NCBI GenBank assembly: GCA_964343305.1
Contig: CAYFJO010000064.1
Span: 1 to 35,634, forward strand
Length of the DNA stretch: 35,634 nucleotides
Reading direction: 5' to 3'
Source: CAYFJO01 sp964343305
Lineage (GTDB): Bacteria > Planctomycetota > Planctomycetia > Pirellulales > Pirellulaceae
Within the stretch, counting starts at the first letter, position 1, and every line of letters starts with the position of its first letter. Of the stretch, positions 1 through 8,937 are shown piece after piece. The notes beneath the pieces are model-generated. The model was given only the letters and a program-made list of their open reading frames with translations. It did not search any database and was not told where the DNA came from. A program made the translations under genes and the position numbers.

Positions 1-40
1 AAGTCGGCACCGTCCGCGCTACGTGCGGCGGAATCGGCAT
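1..40 (-). CDS. possible 5' end of a gene running off the left edge
   Basis: An ATG at 40-38 on the minus strand opens a frame (MPIPPHVARTVPT) that stays open to the window edge. It lies just downstream of the secretin gene in the same direction, so it could be the next gene of that operon. Only 13 codons are visible and no clear ribosome binding site is present, so this is a weak call. Confidence 0.25.
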   Translation of the reverse strand, partial: MPIPPHVARTVPT

Positions 41-69
41 GGTGCTGCAAAAATGTCAAAATAGACTCA

Positions 70-1995
70 TCACCGCGCCCCAACGACAGGTGCTCCGTCG
101 TTGATTGACCCGGATGTGGGTGTCGTCATTTGATCCGACGGATAGAGAGAGCCATAGCCCGCTTGACGTGCTTGCGGATTATTCGACAGCTCGTTGAGCC
201 GCCATTGCGTTTTGAGTTCGCCTTCGCCGGGTGTCGTGATCACGTGCGGCGTGATCAACAACACAAGTTCGCGTTTCTCATCGATGTCAATTTCGCGCGT
301 GAAGAAATGGCCGACGACGTGCAGGTCTCCCAGCACGGGCACTTTGCGCCGATCCCGAACAGTCGTTTTGCGGATCATGCCGCCCAGGGCCACGGTCAGT
401 CCATCTTTGGCGACCACGGTGCCTTCGAGCGTTGCCGTGTCGACCGTATCGATGTTAAAAGTTTGCACGCCGCCACCCGCCGCGGCGACCGGCAACGACG
501 CGCTGCCTTGTTTCAACGTCGAGGATTCGTGCGTAACCGTGATCGTCACGGTGCGGTCGGAGTTGATTTTTGGAATGATGCGCAGCGTCACGCCAATGTC
601 GCGGATCTCGGTGATCGGTGAAATCGCCGTCGTGGCGGCTCCCGTCGCGGGTGTGACGACGTTGGTGTTGACGCCGGTTGTCATGACCCGTTCTTCGCCG
701 ACGAAGATTCGTGCCGGCCGATTGTTCGAAGCCAGAATCAGCGGCGTTGCAACGGTGTGCAGACAGTTGTTCTCTTTGAACCATTGGATCTGGGCACGGA
801 TGTGGTTGTTCAAATATTGATAGACCAACGTGCCGCTGGCCAAAGGCTCGCCTCCAACCGCGATCGTGTTTTGCGCAAGTGATCCGAGCAAGAAGGACGT
901 TTGTGCGGCACCAGTGTTGATGTTTCGGGAATCCGCCGACTTCAAATCCAGCACGTGCCGATAGCTGTCGTTGATGGTTAGTTCGAGGATTTTCATTTCC
1001 AACAACACTTCGGGAGTCGGCCGGTCGATCGCGAGGATCAACTTCTCGATCTCCAGCATCGCCTTTTCATCGCTGGTGCGGACGATGACCAAATTGTGTT
1101 GCCGGTTGATCGTGACGTAGATGGGCGGTTCTTGCTGAGCGATTTTGCGCACCAGTTCGCTGTCCAGGTCTTCCTCGCCGGCCGCTGCGAGACGTTGATG
1201 AATTTGCGCGATCTGTTCCGCCGTCAGCGGTTCTTTGGGTGGACGGTTTGCATGGATCCCCGCGCCGCCATATTGCTGCTGAAATGGATTTGAACCACCA
1301 GCTCTCGCAAACTGGCCGCTGCCTGGAAGACTTCCCGGCCGCGCGAAATTACTGCCAATCGCTCCCTGCGCGCCCGGAATCACGGCCCCCAGTCCCCCGG
1401 CTCCAACGCCACCCTGACCGATCCCACCTTGTCCGCCTTGCCCACCTCCGAAATCGTCGTCGCTCACTCCGGCCAACGACAGAACAACTCGAAAGCCATA
1501 CAAATCTTGAATCGCCTGTGCGGCGCTCGATACGTTTGGGTGCAACAACGTAAAGACTTTGGTCACGTCGTCACGGTGAAAGACGATGTCTTTTTGATAT
1601 TCCTCCACCGTCATCACACGAATCGCGCCAGTACGCGGGTCTTCCCGATACCACAATCCCGCCAGTTTCGCGACGGTCTCGACTGCGTTGATCGCCGTGA
1701 TGTCTTGCAAATACAACGTGATCGTTTTTTCGCCGGCCTCGGGAGTGGCAATGATGTTGAGCCGCGCCATTTCGGCAATCATTCGCATCGCATCGACAAT
1801 TCGCGATTCTTTCAAGTCCAGTTGCGTGAGCACATAGCGCTGGGCGTCCGTACGGCCCGTGTTCTGTACGTTGTCACCGACAGCGGTATTCGGCGGAAGA
1901 GGTTCGATGGGCTGCGGCGGTTGTCCCAACGACACCGATAGCATGCCCGCCGCGCAGATCAAAACAGAGAGAACTCGTTGGCTGTGACGCGTCAT
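70..1995 (-). CDS. secretin (type II/III secretion or type IV pilus outer-membrane channel family)
   Basis: The 641-residue product should form a multimeric outer-membrane channel. Residues 1-25 are a signal peptide (basic start, hydrophobic core, cut near SLGQ). Residues about 55-170 resemble the periplasmic ring-forming N domains. A Gly/Gln-rich low-complexity stretch (about 183-245) follows, then a further N-type domain (about 293-325, YVTINRQHNLVIVRT). The secretin domain spans roughly 410-592 and contains GVTLRIIPKI, the late VPVLGDLHVVGHFF motif and LVLLITPHVI. The ATG overlaps the TGA of the upstream lipoprotein gene (ATGA), indicating translational coupling. No other secretion or pilus genes are visible, so whether it serves a type II system or pili cannot be decided. 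The C-terminal tail of about 48 residues could bind a pilot protein, which is inference. Confidence 0.9.
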   Translation of the reverse strand: MTRHSQRVLSVLICAAGMLSVSLGQPPQPIEPLPPNTAVGDNVQNTGRTDAQRYVLTQLDLKESRIVDAMRMIAEMARLNIIATPEAGEKTITLYLQDITAINAVETVAKLAGLWYREDPRTGAIRVMTVEEYQKDIVFHRDDVTKVFTLLHPNVSSAAQAIQDLYGFRVVLSLAGVSDDDFGGGQGGQGGIGQGGVGAGGLGAVIPGAQGAIGSNFARPGSLPGSGQFARAGGSNPFQQQYGGAGIHANRPPKEPLTAEQIAQIHQRLAAAGEEDLDSELVRKIAQQEPPIYVTINRQHNLVIVRTSDEKAMLEIEKLILAIDRPTPEVLLEMKILELTINDSYRHVLDLKSADSRNINTGAAQTSFLLGSLAQNTIAVGGEPLASGTLVYQYLNNHIRAQIQWFKENNCLHTVATPLILASNNRPARIFVGEERVMTTGVNTNVVTPATGAATTAISPITEIRDIGVTLRIIPKINSDRTVTITVTHESSTLKQGSASLPVAAAGGGVQTFNIDTVDTATLEGTVVAKDGLTVALGGMIRKTTVRDRRKVPVLGDLHVVGHFFTREIDIDEKRELVLLITPHVITTPGEGELKTQWRLNELSNNPQARQAGYGSLYPSDQMTTPTSGSINDGAPVVGAR

Positions 1996-2679
1996 TGGAC
2001 AAGGTATTCCTTCGAACTACCGTAAGCGGCATAAACGACATTCTTGTTGGTAATGTGGCGGATTTCGATGTAAACACCGTCGCCCACTGCTGGCAGAGCA
2101 ATCATGTCGGCCTCGCGGCACACATGACTTCCGGCACCTTCGATTTCAATCACCGCCGCGCGGCGTCCGTCGGCGTCTTGCATGAGCGCTTTGAGCTGCA
2201 CGGGCGGAAGTTCTCTTGCGAATTCCTCGCCACCGAGCTGGTCGAAGGCGGCGCGAGATACCGGCGTGCCAGTCTCGGTCGGCCAGGGATACAATTGGGC
2301 ATGACGCGGATTCGCCTGTGGAATTGGTGCGTGTTGTCCATACACGCTCGGTGGCGATTCGATCTCGCTTGCATCGTCACTCGATTGGCTTTGTGTCGCC
2401 AACGTAGGCGTGATACCGCGCTGAGCCGCTGCGCCGTCGGAATATTGAAGCGTGTCCTCGGCCAGGGGAATCTCCGGGTTGGATGGGACCGGATCGCTTT
2501 GATGCTTCGCCTGAAATTCCTCAATTTCCCGGTCGGGAGAAACTTCGCTGGACCACCAATCGGCCTCCACCTTGATGGTTGGCCGGTCGTTGTTCGGATG
2601 AGTTTGCTGATGCATGCGCGTAGACATGCATCCGGCGGCCGCAGCCAGCCAAGGCAAGACGAGAATTGCCGTAAAACGC
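1992..2679 (-). CDS. lipoprotein, 5' end missing in assembly gap
   Basis: The visible 229 codons begin at the edge of the N run with RFTAILVLPWLAAAAGC, which is the hydrophobic core and lipobox of a lipoprotein signal peptide; the start codon must lie inside the gap. The mature part is hydrophilic and Pro/Gln/Glu-rich in its first half. The C-terminal third (EIEGAGSHVCREADMIALP onward) looks like a small folded beta domain. No family was recognised. The stop overlaps the secretin start by four bases, so the two are co-translated, and a role as secretin partner or pilotin is a reasonable but unproven inference. A TTG at 2657-2655 would remove most of the signal peptide and is not the likely start. 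Confidence 0.75.
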
Positions 2680-2779
2680 NNNNNNNNNNNNNNNNNNNNN
2701 NNNNNNNNNNNNNNNNNNNNNNNNNNNNNNNNNNNNNNNNNNNNNNNNNNNNNNNNNNNNNNNNNNNNNNNNNNNNNNN
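2680..2779. other. assembly gap of exactly 100 N
   Basis: One hundred undetermined bases. This round length is commonly used for gaps of unknown size, so the true distance between the lipoprotein gene and the LutA-like gene is unknown and more sequence may be missing. Confidence 0.97.
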
Positions 2780-2788
2780 CAACGCTAG

Positions 2789-3514
2789 CTAAGATGGTTT
2801 GCGGCGATCGAGAAGCTCAGCAATGTGCATCACCTCGATGTCGTGCTTTTCCCGGTGCAACCGACCGCCAATGTTCATCAGGCAGCCTGTGTCGGTTGAA
2901 ACCAGGGCGTCAGCTTCGGTAGACAGGATGCAAGACATTTTGTCATCGACCATCGCTCCCGAAATGTCCGGATAGCGAATCGCAAAGGAACCTCCGAATC
3001 CGCAGCATTGGTCTTGCCGTGCTAGCGGGACATACGTGGCACCGCTGACGTTTTCGATCAATCGTTGACCTTCGTCCGTGTGACCAAGCATGCGCAGATG
3101 GCAGGCGAAATGATAGGCAACGCGGCCATCGTAATGCGCACCGACGTCAACAACGCCCAACTCACCGACCAAGAATTCCGTCAACTCGAACGTCTTCTTT
3201 GATAACCGAACAGCTCGCTCGTGCCACTCAGTTTCATCTTCAAACAAGCGCGGAAATTCCACCTTGACCATCGCGGCGCACGAGCCCGACGGCGCGACCA
3301 CGATTTCTTCGTTTTCGAAGACTTCGATCGTGTGCTGGGCCTGCCGACGTGCTAGGTCTTTGTAGCCACTGTTGTACATCGGTTGGCCGCAACATGTTTG
3401 GTTGGCTGGAAACTCCACCTCATGCCCCAGTCGGCGCAGCAGCCGGACCGTGGCAATGCCCACTTCTGGGCGAATCACGTCGCCCAAGCATGTGATCATC
3501 AACGCAATTCTCAT
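2789..3514 (-). CDS. lutA: LutA/YkgE-type CCG-domain iron-sulfur protein of lactate oxidation
   Basis: The 241-residue protein has two cysteine-rich CCG domains typical of LutA/YkgE and of the heterodisulfide-reductase/glycolate-oxidase subunit family: C9, C41-C42-G and C79 in the first, then C137, C168-C169-G and C208 in the second (TCCGQPMYNSG; QCCGFGGSFAIRYP). These cysteines are expected to bind an Fe-S cluster. Length matches LutA (about 240), not the longer GlcF. LutA normally works with LutB and LutC to oxidise L-lactate to pyruvate. Neither is visible here: the gene ends ten bases from the assembly gap, and a lipoprotein gene lies on the other side. The missing partners may be in the gap or elsewhere. 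Confidence 0.88.
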   Translation of the reverse strand: MRIALMITCLGDVIRPEVGIATVRLLRRLGHEVEFPANQTCCGQPMYNSGYKDLARRQAQHTIEVFENEEIVVAPSGSCAAMVKVEFPRLFEDETEWHERAVRLSKKTFELTEFLVGELGVVDVGAHYDGRVAYHFACHLRMLGHTDEGQRLIENVSGATYVPLARQDQCCGFGGSFAIRYPDISGAMVDDKMSCILSTEADALVSTDTGCLMNIGGRLHREKHDIEVMHIAELLDRRKPS

Positions 3515-3573
3515 CCGGGCATTCTAGCGGTCCAACAACACGGTCGGGAGCCGAAGCGATTGGTTTGGCTGAG

Positions 3574-3626
3574 TGTAGAACAATTGTCTCTATTGTTCTG
3601 GGAGCAATTGGGACAATTGCTCTACA
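3574..3626. repeat. palindromic intergenic repeat, family A copy 1 (TGTAGAACAATTGTC type)
   Basis: Arms 3574-3598 and 3602-3626 are inverted copies matching at 21 of 25 positions; both begin TGTAGA(A/G)CAATTGTC. Each arm is itself nearly palindromic (GAACAAT...ATTGTTC). A second copy lies at 10884-10963. It sits between the divergent lutA-like and sigma factor genes, and most of the remaining 3515-3867 stretch shows nothing else except the sigma factor ribosome binding site. Confidence 0.8.
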
Positions 3627-3854
3627 AAACCCGCCGCGTTTCAAATTGTCACCGGCGTTTTCATTTGACCACATTCGATGTCGGAAAGATTCAACGTCGC
3701 TCGGTTAGTAGCCGACGCAAAACAAGACATAAACCCTTATCACACAATACCTTACGGTAATCCTCCCATGTCGCGCCAATTCTCGGCATCGGACCTGCCA
3801 TTTCTCCTCGGCATGGTCGCTCGCAGTTGGCGACCGGTTCGACCCAAACCGCTG

Positions 3855-3860
3855 AAGGAG
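3855..3860 (+). promoter_or_regulatory. Shine-Dalgarno that supports a TTG start
   Basis: AAGGAG lies seven bases before TTG 3868-3870. This spacing is ideal and decides the start of the RpoD-like gene, as no suitable ATG is near. Confidence 0.7.
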
Positions 3861-3867
3861 TTCCGAC

Positions 3868-5460
3868 TTGGCCAAAACCAACCGCAAGACCGCCCCAAAG
3901 ACACAGACCAACGGTTTCAACCATTCTCCCGTTAACGGCAAAGTCAACGGCAGCCAAGTCGAAGTGCTTGTTGAAGCTGACGTGCCGCGGGCTGACCCAG
4001 CAATCTCTGAAGAAGAGGAAGCGGAACAAAAGTCACCGACAGCCGACAATATCGATGATCCCATTCGCATGTACCTGATGCAGATGGGCCGGATTCCGTT
4101 GCTCAACCGCACGGAAGAGATTGATGCCGCCAAGAGCATCGAGAAGGCTCGCACCAAGTTCCGTCACACAATGCTGGCCAGCGATTACATGTTGCAAGGT
4201 GCCGTCTCGACATTGGAAAAAGTTCAAAACGGCGAGTTGCGACTGGACCGCACGATCGAAGTCTCGGTCACCAATACCAAAGAAAAGAAACTGATTCTCA
4301 AGCGGCTCGTGCCAAATCTTCATACGTTGCGAAATCTTCTGGAAGCGAATCGCTGCGACTTCAAAATCGCGATCAGCCGCAGCCGCAAGCCCAAAGAACG
4401 ACGAGAGGCATGGCAGCGGTTGGTGCGTCGCCGTTATCGAGCCGTCCGGTTGGTCGAAGAACTCAACTTGCGAACCAACAAGTTGATGCCGCTGTTCGAC
4501 AATCTTTGCCAAATCTGCAATCGCATGCAAAGATTGTATCACCAAGTGCGGGAAGCTGGGTCGGACGGATTTGTCGCTGGCCGCTCGGTCGAGGAATTGC
4601 GGGCGGAACTTCATTACCTGATGCGAGTGACGTTCGAGAGTGCGGCCACGCTAAAACGGCGCATTGATCAAACGAAACAATACCAGCGGGAACACGACGC
4701 CGCCAAGCGAGAACTGTCCGCAGGCAATCTGCGGTTGGTCGTTTCGATCGCAAAAAAGTATCGCAACCGGGGACTGAGCTTCTTGGATTTGATCCAGGAA
4801 GGCAACACGGGCTTGATGCGAGCGGTCGATAAGTTTGAGTATGCTCGCGGCTACAAGTTTTCGACCTACGCCACTTGGTGGATTCGACAGGCGATCACGC
4901 GAGCCATCGCCGACCAGAGCCGCACGATCCGCGTGCCCGTCCACATGATCGACACGATGAGCAAAGTTCGCACGGTGGCTCGCGATTTGTTGCAAGAATT
5001 GGGGCGTGACCCCACGGCGGAAGAAACTGCCGAACGAGCCGGTTTGTCGCTGGACGACACCCGCTGCATCATGAAAATGGCCCGCCAGCCGCTGTCGCTG
5101 GACCAGCCAGTCACGGATCACGACGACAGCTTCTTCGGCGAATTCCTCGAAGATCATCGCGACGACGATCCGTTGTACGACACGAACCAACAGGCATTGA
5201 AAGAGCGGATTGCCGAGGCGATGGACGCGTTGAACTATCGCGAACGCGAGATCTTGAAGCTGCGTTACGGCTTGGCCGACGGTTACACCTACACGCTGGA
5301 AGAAGTCGGCAAGATTTTTTCCGTGACTCGAGAGCGCGTTCGACAGATCGAATCGAAAGCGGTCAAGAAGCTGCAACAGCCATATCGCAACCGATCGTTG
5401 GCCAGTTTCCTGGACGGCGTGGATCACTCGCTGGAAAATGCAACCGCTGAACGTGCATAG
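3868..5460 (+). CDS. RpoD-like primary-type RNA polymerase sigma-70 factor
   Basis: The 530-residue protein has the region layout of sigma-70: region 1.2 around residues 60-95 (DDPIRMYLMQMGRIPLLNR), a non-conserved helical stretch, region 2 at about 275-365 (NLRLVVSIAKKY, SFLDLIQEGNTGLMRAV, FSTYATWWIRQAITRAI), region 3 (about 370-440, with SFFGEFLED in 3.2) and region 4.2 near 475-515 (TLEEVGKIFSVTRERVRQIE, a helix-turn-helix for the -35 element). All core and promoter contacts are present, and there is no long acidic region 1.1. It may be the housekeeping factor or one of several RpoD paralogues that Planctomycetes often carry. Start: TTG with a strong AAGGAG seven bases upstream. It converges with metF. 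Confidence 0.92.
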   Translation: MAKTNRKTAPKTQTNGFNHSPVNGKVNGSQVEVLVEADVPRADPAISEEEEAEQKSPTADNIDDPIRMYLMQMGRIPLLNRTEEIDAAKSIEKARTKFRHTMLASDYMLQGAVSTLEKVQNGELRLDRTIEVSVTNTKEKKLILKRLVPNLHTLRNLLEANRCDFKIAISRSRKPKERREAWQRLVRRRYRAVRLVEELNLRTNKLMPLFDNLCQICNRMQRLYHQVREAGSDGFVAGRSVEELRAELHYLMRVTFESAATLKRRIDQTKQYQREHDAAKRELSAGNLRLVVSIAKKYRNRGLSFLDLIQEGNTGLMRAVDKFEYARGYKFSTYATWWIRQAITRAIADQSRTIRVPVHMIDTMSKVRTVARDLLQELGRDPTAEETAERAGLSLDDTRCIMKMARQPLSLDQPVTDHDDSFFGEFLEDHRDDDPLYDTNQQALKERIAEAMDALNYREREILKLRYGLADGYTYTLEEVGKIFSVTRERVRQIESKAVKKLQQPYRNRSLASFLDGVDHSLENATAERA

Positions 5461-5504
5461 CGCTTCACTTCGCCTAGGGATGCTGCCGACGCAAGTCGGG
5501 GGTG

Positions 5505-6371
5505 TTACGGCAAGCGAACGTTGGACAATACTTCCGACGTCGCTTGCGACTTGTTCAAAACATAAAAGTGCACACCAGAAGCGCCTCGGTCGATCAACTG
5601 TTGTACTTGCCGCGTAGCAAACTCGACGCCGACTTGGTGCTGCCAGTCGGCGTCTTCTTTTTCGCCCAGCCGGTTGACGAAGTCGTCCGGAAGTTTCGCC
5701 CCACAGAGGCTGCTGATGCGTTGGATTTGACTGAGGTTGGTCACAGGCAAGATGCCGGGAACAAGTGGCGCTAGGATGCCAGCCTCTTTGTATCGATCAC
5801 TGAAATGGAAGAAATCCTCGTTGTCATAAAACAACTGCGTGATGACCACTTCGGCCCCCGCATCGACTTTTCGTTTCAGGTTCTCCAGATCAATCTTCGC
5901 ACTGGGTGCCTCCCTATGTTTTTCGGGATAGCCGGCCACCGCGATTCCAAAATCGGGAAACTCGGCTCGAATCAAGTCCACTAATTCGTTGGCGTATTGG
6001 AGGCCACCTTCGGTTTGCGTGAACTCGGTCTCCCCCTGCGGCGGATCGCCTCGCAGTGCGACGATGTGATCAATTCCTCGCTCTTGTGCTTCGCTCAGAT
6101 ACTCTCGCAACTGGTCCGCCGTCGACCCAACCACGGTCAAATGCGACGCGACCGGCACATCGAACCGTTGCTTGACTTGCTGAACCACGTCGAGCGTCTT
6201 GGCACGAGTCGACCCACCGGCTCCGTACGTACAAGTGATGAACGACGGACCAAACTCCATCAGTTTGCCAGCGTGTCGATACAGCGCTGCATCGCCCTTA
6301 TCGGTTTTGGGCGGAAATAGCTCAAACGACAAACCGAATTTGTCGTTCGCATAGATAGAAGAGAGTTTCAT
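5505..6371 (-). CDS. metF: 5,10-methylenetetrahydrofolate reductase
   Basis: This flavoenzyme reduces 5,10-methylene-THF to 5-methyl-THF for methionine synthesis. The 288-residue form starting at ATG 6371 begins MKLSSIYANDKFGLSFELFP, as MetF proteins do, including the catalytic Glu in the FELFPPK segment. Other family landmarks follow: ITCTYGAGGSTR, HLTVVGST, IVALRGDPPQG, AGYPEKH and VDAGAEVVITQLFYD. The length is normal for a bacterial MetF. The frame is open further upstream to a TTG at 6419, but the extra 16 residues do not match the family start, so the ATG was preferred. There is no obvious Shine-Dalgarno for either. It stands alone, ending 45 bases from the end of the convergent sigma factor gene. 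Confidence 0.93.
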   Translation of the reverse strand: MKLSSIYANDKFGLSFELFPPKTDKGDAALYRHAGKLMEFGPSFITCTYGAGGSTRAKTLDVVQQVKQRFDVPVASHLTVVGSTADQLREYLSEAQERGIDHIVALRGDPPQGETEFTQTEGGLQYANELVDLIRAEFPDFGIAVAGYPEKHREAPSAKIDLENLKRKVDAGAEVVITQLFYDNEDFFHFSDRYKEAGILAPLVPGILPVTNLSQIQRISSLCGAKLPDDFVNRLGEKEDADWQHQVGVEFATRQVQQLIDRGASGVHFYVLNKSQATSEVLSNVRLP

Positions 6372-6511
6372 TGGTAATTCGACGATTCGTGAGGCCGGTT
6401 TAGTCAAACGAATTTGCAATGATACTCGTCGGCGTCGGCGTTCGTAAATGGCAGGTCACCAATTGTTTTACGGCGCAGCGGAGCCGCAACCAAAAGGGTG
6501 TTCGTATTCTT

Positions 6512-6573
6512 GGCAGAATCATGGATGGCAGAATGAAAGCGATTCTTGTGATTCTGCCATACATGATTCTGCC
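6512..6573. repeat. palindromic repeat built on GGCAGAATCATG
   Basis: Arms 6512-6534 and 6551-6573 are inverted copies with 22 of 23 positions matching, separated by a 16-base loop. Each arm contains two GGCAGAAT units. It lies in the 6372-6741 stretch between metF and the diguanylate cyclase, which holds no gene. Confidence 0.85.
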
Positions 6574-6601
6574 TAAAAAGCGCGCAAGGAAACAAGAAAC
6601 T

Positions 6602-6629
6602 GTAACTGCGTTCGCCAGAACGCGGCTAC
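6602..6629. repeat. palindromic repeat, GTARCTGCGTTYGCC family copy 1
   Basis: A short near-palindrome, GTAACTGCGTTCGCCAGAAC then GCGGCTAC. It matches the left arm of the larger repeat at 19070-19134 (GTAGCTGCGTTTGCCAAAAC), so the two belong to one dispersed family. Confidence 0.6.
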
Positions 6630-6741
6630 ATTTGGTCGCTTTGAAAGTTGCGAAACCAGCAAGATTCTTGCACAATCGAAGTTGTAACCTATGCTTGTTC
6701 ATTCGGTGCGCCTGCGTCGAATCAACTAACGGGGCACGATC

Positions 6742-7758
6742 ATGATACTGACAGCACTCATCGCCGACGCATCGCTATTTATTGCGGGCACTGTGCTTGG
6801 GGCGTTGCTGCTGCTCGTGGGTCTGGCGATTGGCCTTTGGGCAGGACGTCGCTCGGTTTCCCAGACCTCGCCCGACCCAGATCAGACGGTGCGATTGGTC
6901 GGGGGGTTGTTTCAGTGGGCCAATGACGTTGTGGGCGACGTCGCTCAGCATCGCGAAATCATGTCCCAGCTCGCCCAACAAGTGGACTGCGTCAAACCGT
7001 CCGACGACCAAAGTGACGCGGTTCAGCTACTGTCGGAAATTGTTCAGGCAAACGAGCAATTGCAACATCGGCTGGACGACGCCGAAACAACTTTGAAAAA
7101 CCAGGCCGTTGAAGTGTCGGCGTATCTGTCCGAAGCACGAACCGACAGCCTGACGGGTCTCGCGAATCGACGCGCGTTTGACAATGAATTGGAGAAGAAC
7201 ACCGCGACTTGCCAGCGACAGGATGCACCTATCTCGGTAGTCATGATCGATGTCGACCAGTTCAAGACACTGAATGACCGGTTCGGCCACCTGGCGGGCG
7301 ACCAGATCTTGGTCGACATCGCTCAAGTGTTGCAAACGATCTTTGATACCGACGGGTTCGTGGCACGATTTGGCGGTGACGAGTTCGCGGTCATCTTACC
7401 ATCCACCGAAACAGATGATGCGGTGCAACTGACAGAACTCGCTCGTCAAAACGTGGAGGAGCTTGAGTTGGTATACGATGACAGCGACGTTGGTGCGACG
7501 GTGAGTTGTGGTGTGGCGCAAGCGAGAGCGAATGAGCCGCTTGGCGATTTGCTCAAGCGAAGTGACGAAGCGCTGTATGCGGCAAAAGAAAGTGGCCGCA
7601 ATACGGTTTGTCTCTACGATGGATTGCAACTCGTGAAATCGACAGGCGTGGCTGGCGATAAGTCAACGGATCGATCCCCGGTGACACCCAATTTGAGCGC
7701 CGCCTGCAACGACTTGCGGCGACGGCTATTGGAAGTCACGGAAGGATCCGACAATTAG
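6742..7758 (+). CDS. membrane-anchored GGDEF diguanylate cyclase
   Basis: The 338-residue protein should make the second messenger cyclic di-GMP from two GTP. One transmembrane helix (about 8-35) is followed by a putative coiled-coil linker (about 75-130) and a GGDEF domain (about 131-293). The active-site motif is a canonical GGDEF at 211-215, preceded by DSLTGLANRRAFD and the metal-binding MIDVDQFKTLND segment. The inhibitory I-site RxxD normally found just before the motif is not present (the sequence there reads FDTDGFVAR), so product feedback at this site is probably absent. There is no recognisable sensory domain, and the signal may be sensed by the membrane or coiled-coil part. Its stop overlaps the end of the convergent zinc-ribbon gene by four bases. 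Confidence 0.93.
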   Translation: MILTALIADASLFIAGTVLGALLLLVGLAIGLWAGRRSVSQTSPDPDQTVRLVGGLFQWANDVVGDVAQHREIMSQLAQQVDCVKPSDDQSDAVQLLSEIVQANEQLQHRLDDAETTLKNQAVEVSAYLSEARTDSLTGLANRRAFDNELEKNTATCQRQDAPISVVMIDVDQFKTLNDRFGHLAGDQILVDIAQVLQTIFDTDGFVARFGGDEFAVILPSTETDDAVQLTELARQNVEELELVYDDSDVGATVSCGVAQARANEPLGDLLKRSDEALYAAKESGRNTVCLYDGLQLVKSTGVAGDKSTDRSPVTPNLSAACNDLRRRLLEVTEGSDN

Positions 7759-8852
7759 TCGTGCCAGATCCAAATCGCGGGCTTTGCCTGCTGGAGCTTT
7801 CGAACCGCGTCCGAAGTCGCCTGTGTTCTCAGCAGGACAAGAAATCGAACCCCAGCAACCTCACGCAAATACAACACACCTTTGTCGGTGAGTTGCGTCC
7901 CTTCCAAATCTAACACCTCATATTCAGCCAACTCCTCGACCGCCAGCAGATCATCGTCCGTGAATTCTTTGCCGCGGTAGTCCAAGACCCGGCGCGGCGT
8001 GAAGGGTGGTCGAGCGTCGCGCCATTTCCAAGCTCGCAGCGCCAAGAGAATCAGCGTCCACGGATGGCCGACTCGTCGAATCGCCGTTAACCATGGTTCT
8101 TCCGCACGCCGGTTCACTGCTATGACCACTCCCAGCGCGACCGCCACCGCGATAAACGGCAGCACCAGCATGTAAGTCAATCCGCCGTACTGAACAAAGC
8201 TCCAAGCGACGCAGCTAAACAGGCAAAGACTGCACAGGAAACCGAGCAGCAAGATGACCGACAGCGGCGATGTCCCCTCGGCCATTTGCCCTCGCATCCA
8301 TCCCTGAAAACCGACTTCTTCGTCCGGCAGATCGTCTTCGGGCTGTTTATATCCACACGACGGACAAATGACTTCGTCGCGATTGATGGGCGTGTGACAA
8401 TTGATGCACGGAACTTGTGCTTGGATGGTGTTCTGTGCTGCCTGGGGAGGCGCGCTTAGTAACCAGTTTGGGCTCGCCGGCGAAGCGGCTTGGACCTGCG
8501 ACGGCTTGGGAGTTGCCGGAGGCGGAGGTGGTGTTTGTGCGGATGGTTGATCCGGTGGCAAGTCGATATCGATTGGCAACGGTGCCACATTGTTGAGATC
8601 GACGTTGTTGACGTCAGCCGTGCTCGGCTGCGAATTGTTCAGATCCAGGTTATTCAGGTCGCCCCCATCGCGTGGAGTCTTGATTTCCGTCGGCTCTTGC
8701 GGCACGACCTCCAACGATCCGCCGCATTTAGGACACTCGATCGTTTCCCCGATCCGCGACTCCGAGACGTTGACCGTGTTTTTGCAATAGACGTATTTAC
8801 CCGTTTCCTTGTCGTAACGAACGATGTTCGTGCATGTAACGGGAATGGGCAT
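7755..8852 (-). CDS. zinc-ribbon membrane protein of unknown function
   Basis: The 365-residue protein starts with a cysteine cluster (TCTN, YCKN, CPKCGG; about 7-44) of zinc-ribbon type. A low-complexity linker with repeated DLNN units and Pro-rich blocks follows, then a second zinc ribbon (CINCHTPINRDEVICPSCGY, about 150-170). Two or three hydrophobic segments (about 195-250) cross the membrane. The C-terminal 75 residues resemble leucine-rich repeats of the type common in Planctomycetes (EYEVLDLEGTQLTDKGVLYL). No enzymatic motif is visible. The N-terminal cysteine pattern is similar in style to the C98-C121 ribbon of the protein at 14861-15817. It may be a structural or protein-binding membrane protein. 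Confidence 0.75.
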   Translation of the reverse strand: MPIPVTCTNIVRYDKETGKYVYCKNTVNVSESRIGETIECPKCGGSLEVVPQEPTEIKTPRDGGDLNNLDLNNSQPSTADVNNVDLNNVAPLPIDIDLPPDQPSAQTPPPPPATPKPSQVQAASPASPNWLLSAPPQAAQNTIQAQVPCINCHTPINRDEVICPSCGYKQPEDDLPDEEVGFQGWMRGQMAEGTSPLSVILLLGFLCSLCLFSCVAWSFVQYGGLTYMLVLPFIAVAVALGVVIAVNRRAEEPWLTAIRRVGHPWTLILLALRAWKWRDARPPFTPRRVLDYRGKEFTDDDLLAVEELAEYEVLDLEGTQLTDKGVLYLREVAGVRFLVLLRTQATSDAVRKLQQAKPAIWIWHD

Positions 8853-8880
8853 GGCTTTGGCCGGCGTCCGAGGTTCGCTG

Positions 8881-8908
8881 GAATTTCGAATGTCGAATTT
8901 AGAATGTC
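8881..8908. repeat. two direct 14-base repeats (GAATTTCGAATGTC)
   Basis: Two adjacent copies, 8881-8894 and 8895-8908, differ at one position. They occupy the short spacer between yidD and the zinc-ribbon gene. Confidence 0.55.
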
Positions 8909-8937
8909 AAAGGGCGAAGCACCAGAGTGGCTTTTGA

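Noticed and set aside
5461..5504. Terminator between the convergent sigma factor and metF genes
   Set aside because: No stable stem followed by a T run could be found in these 44 bases.
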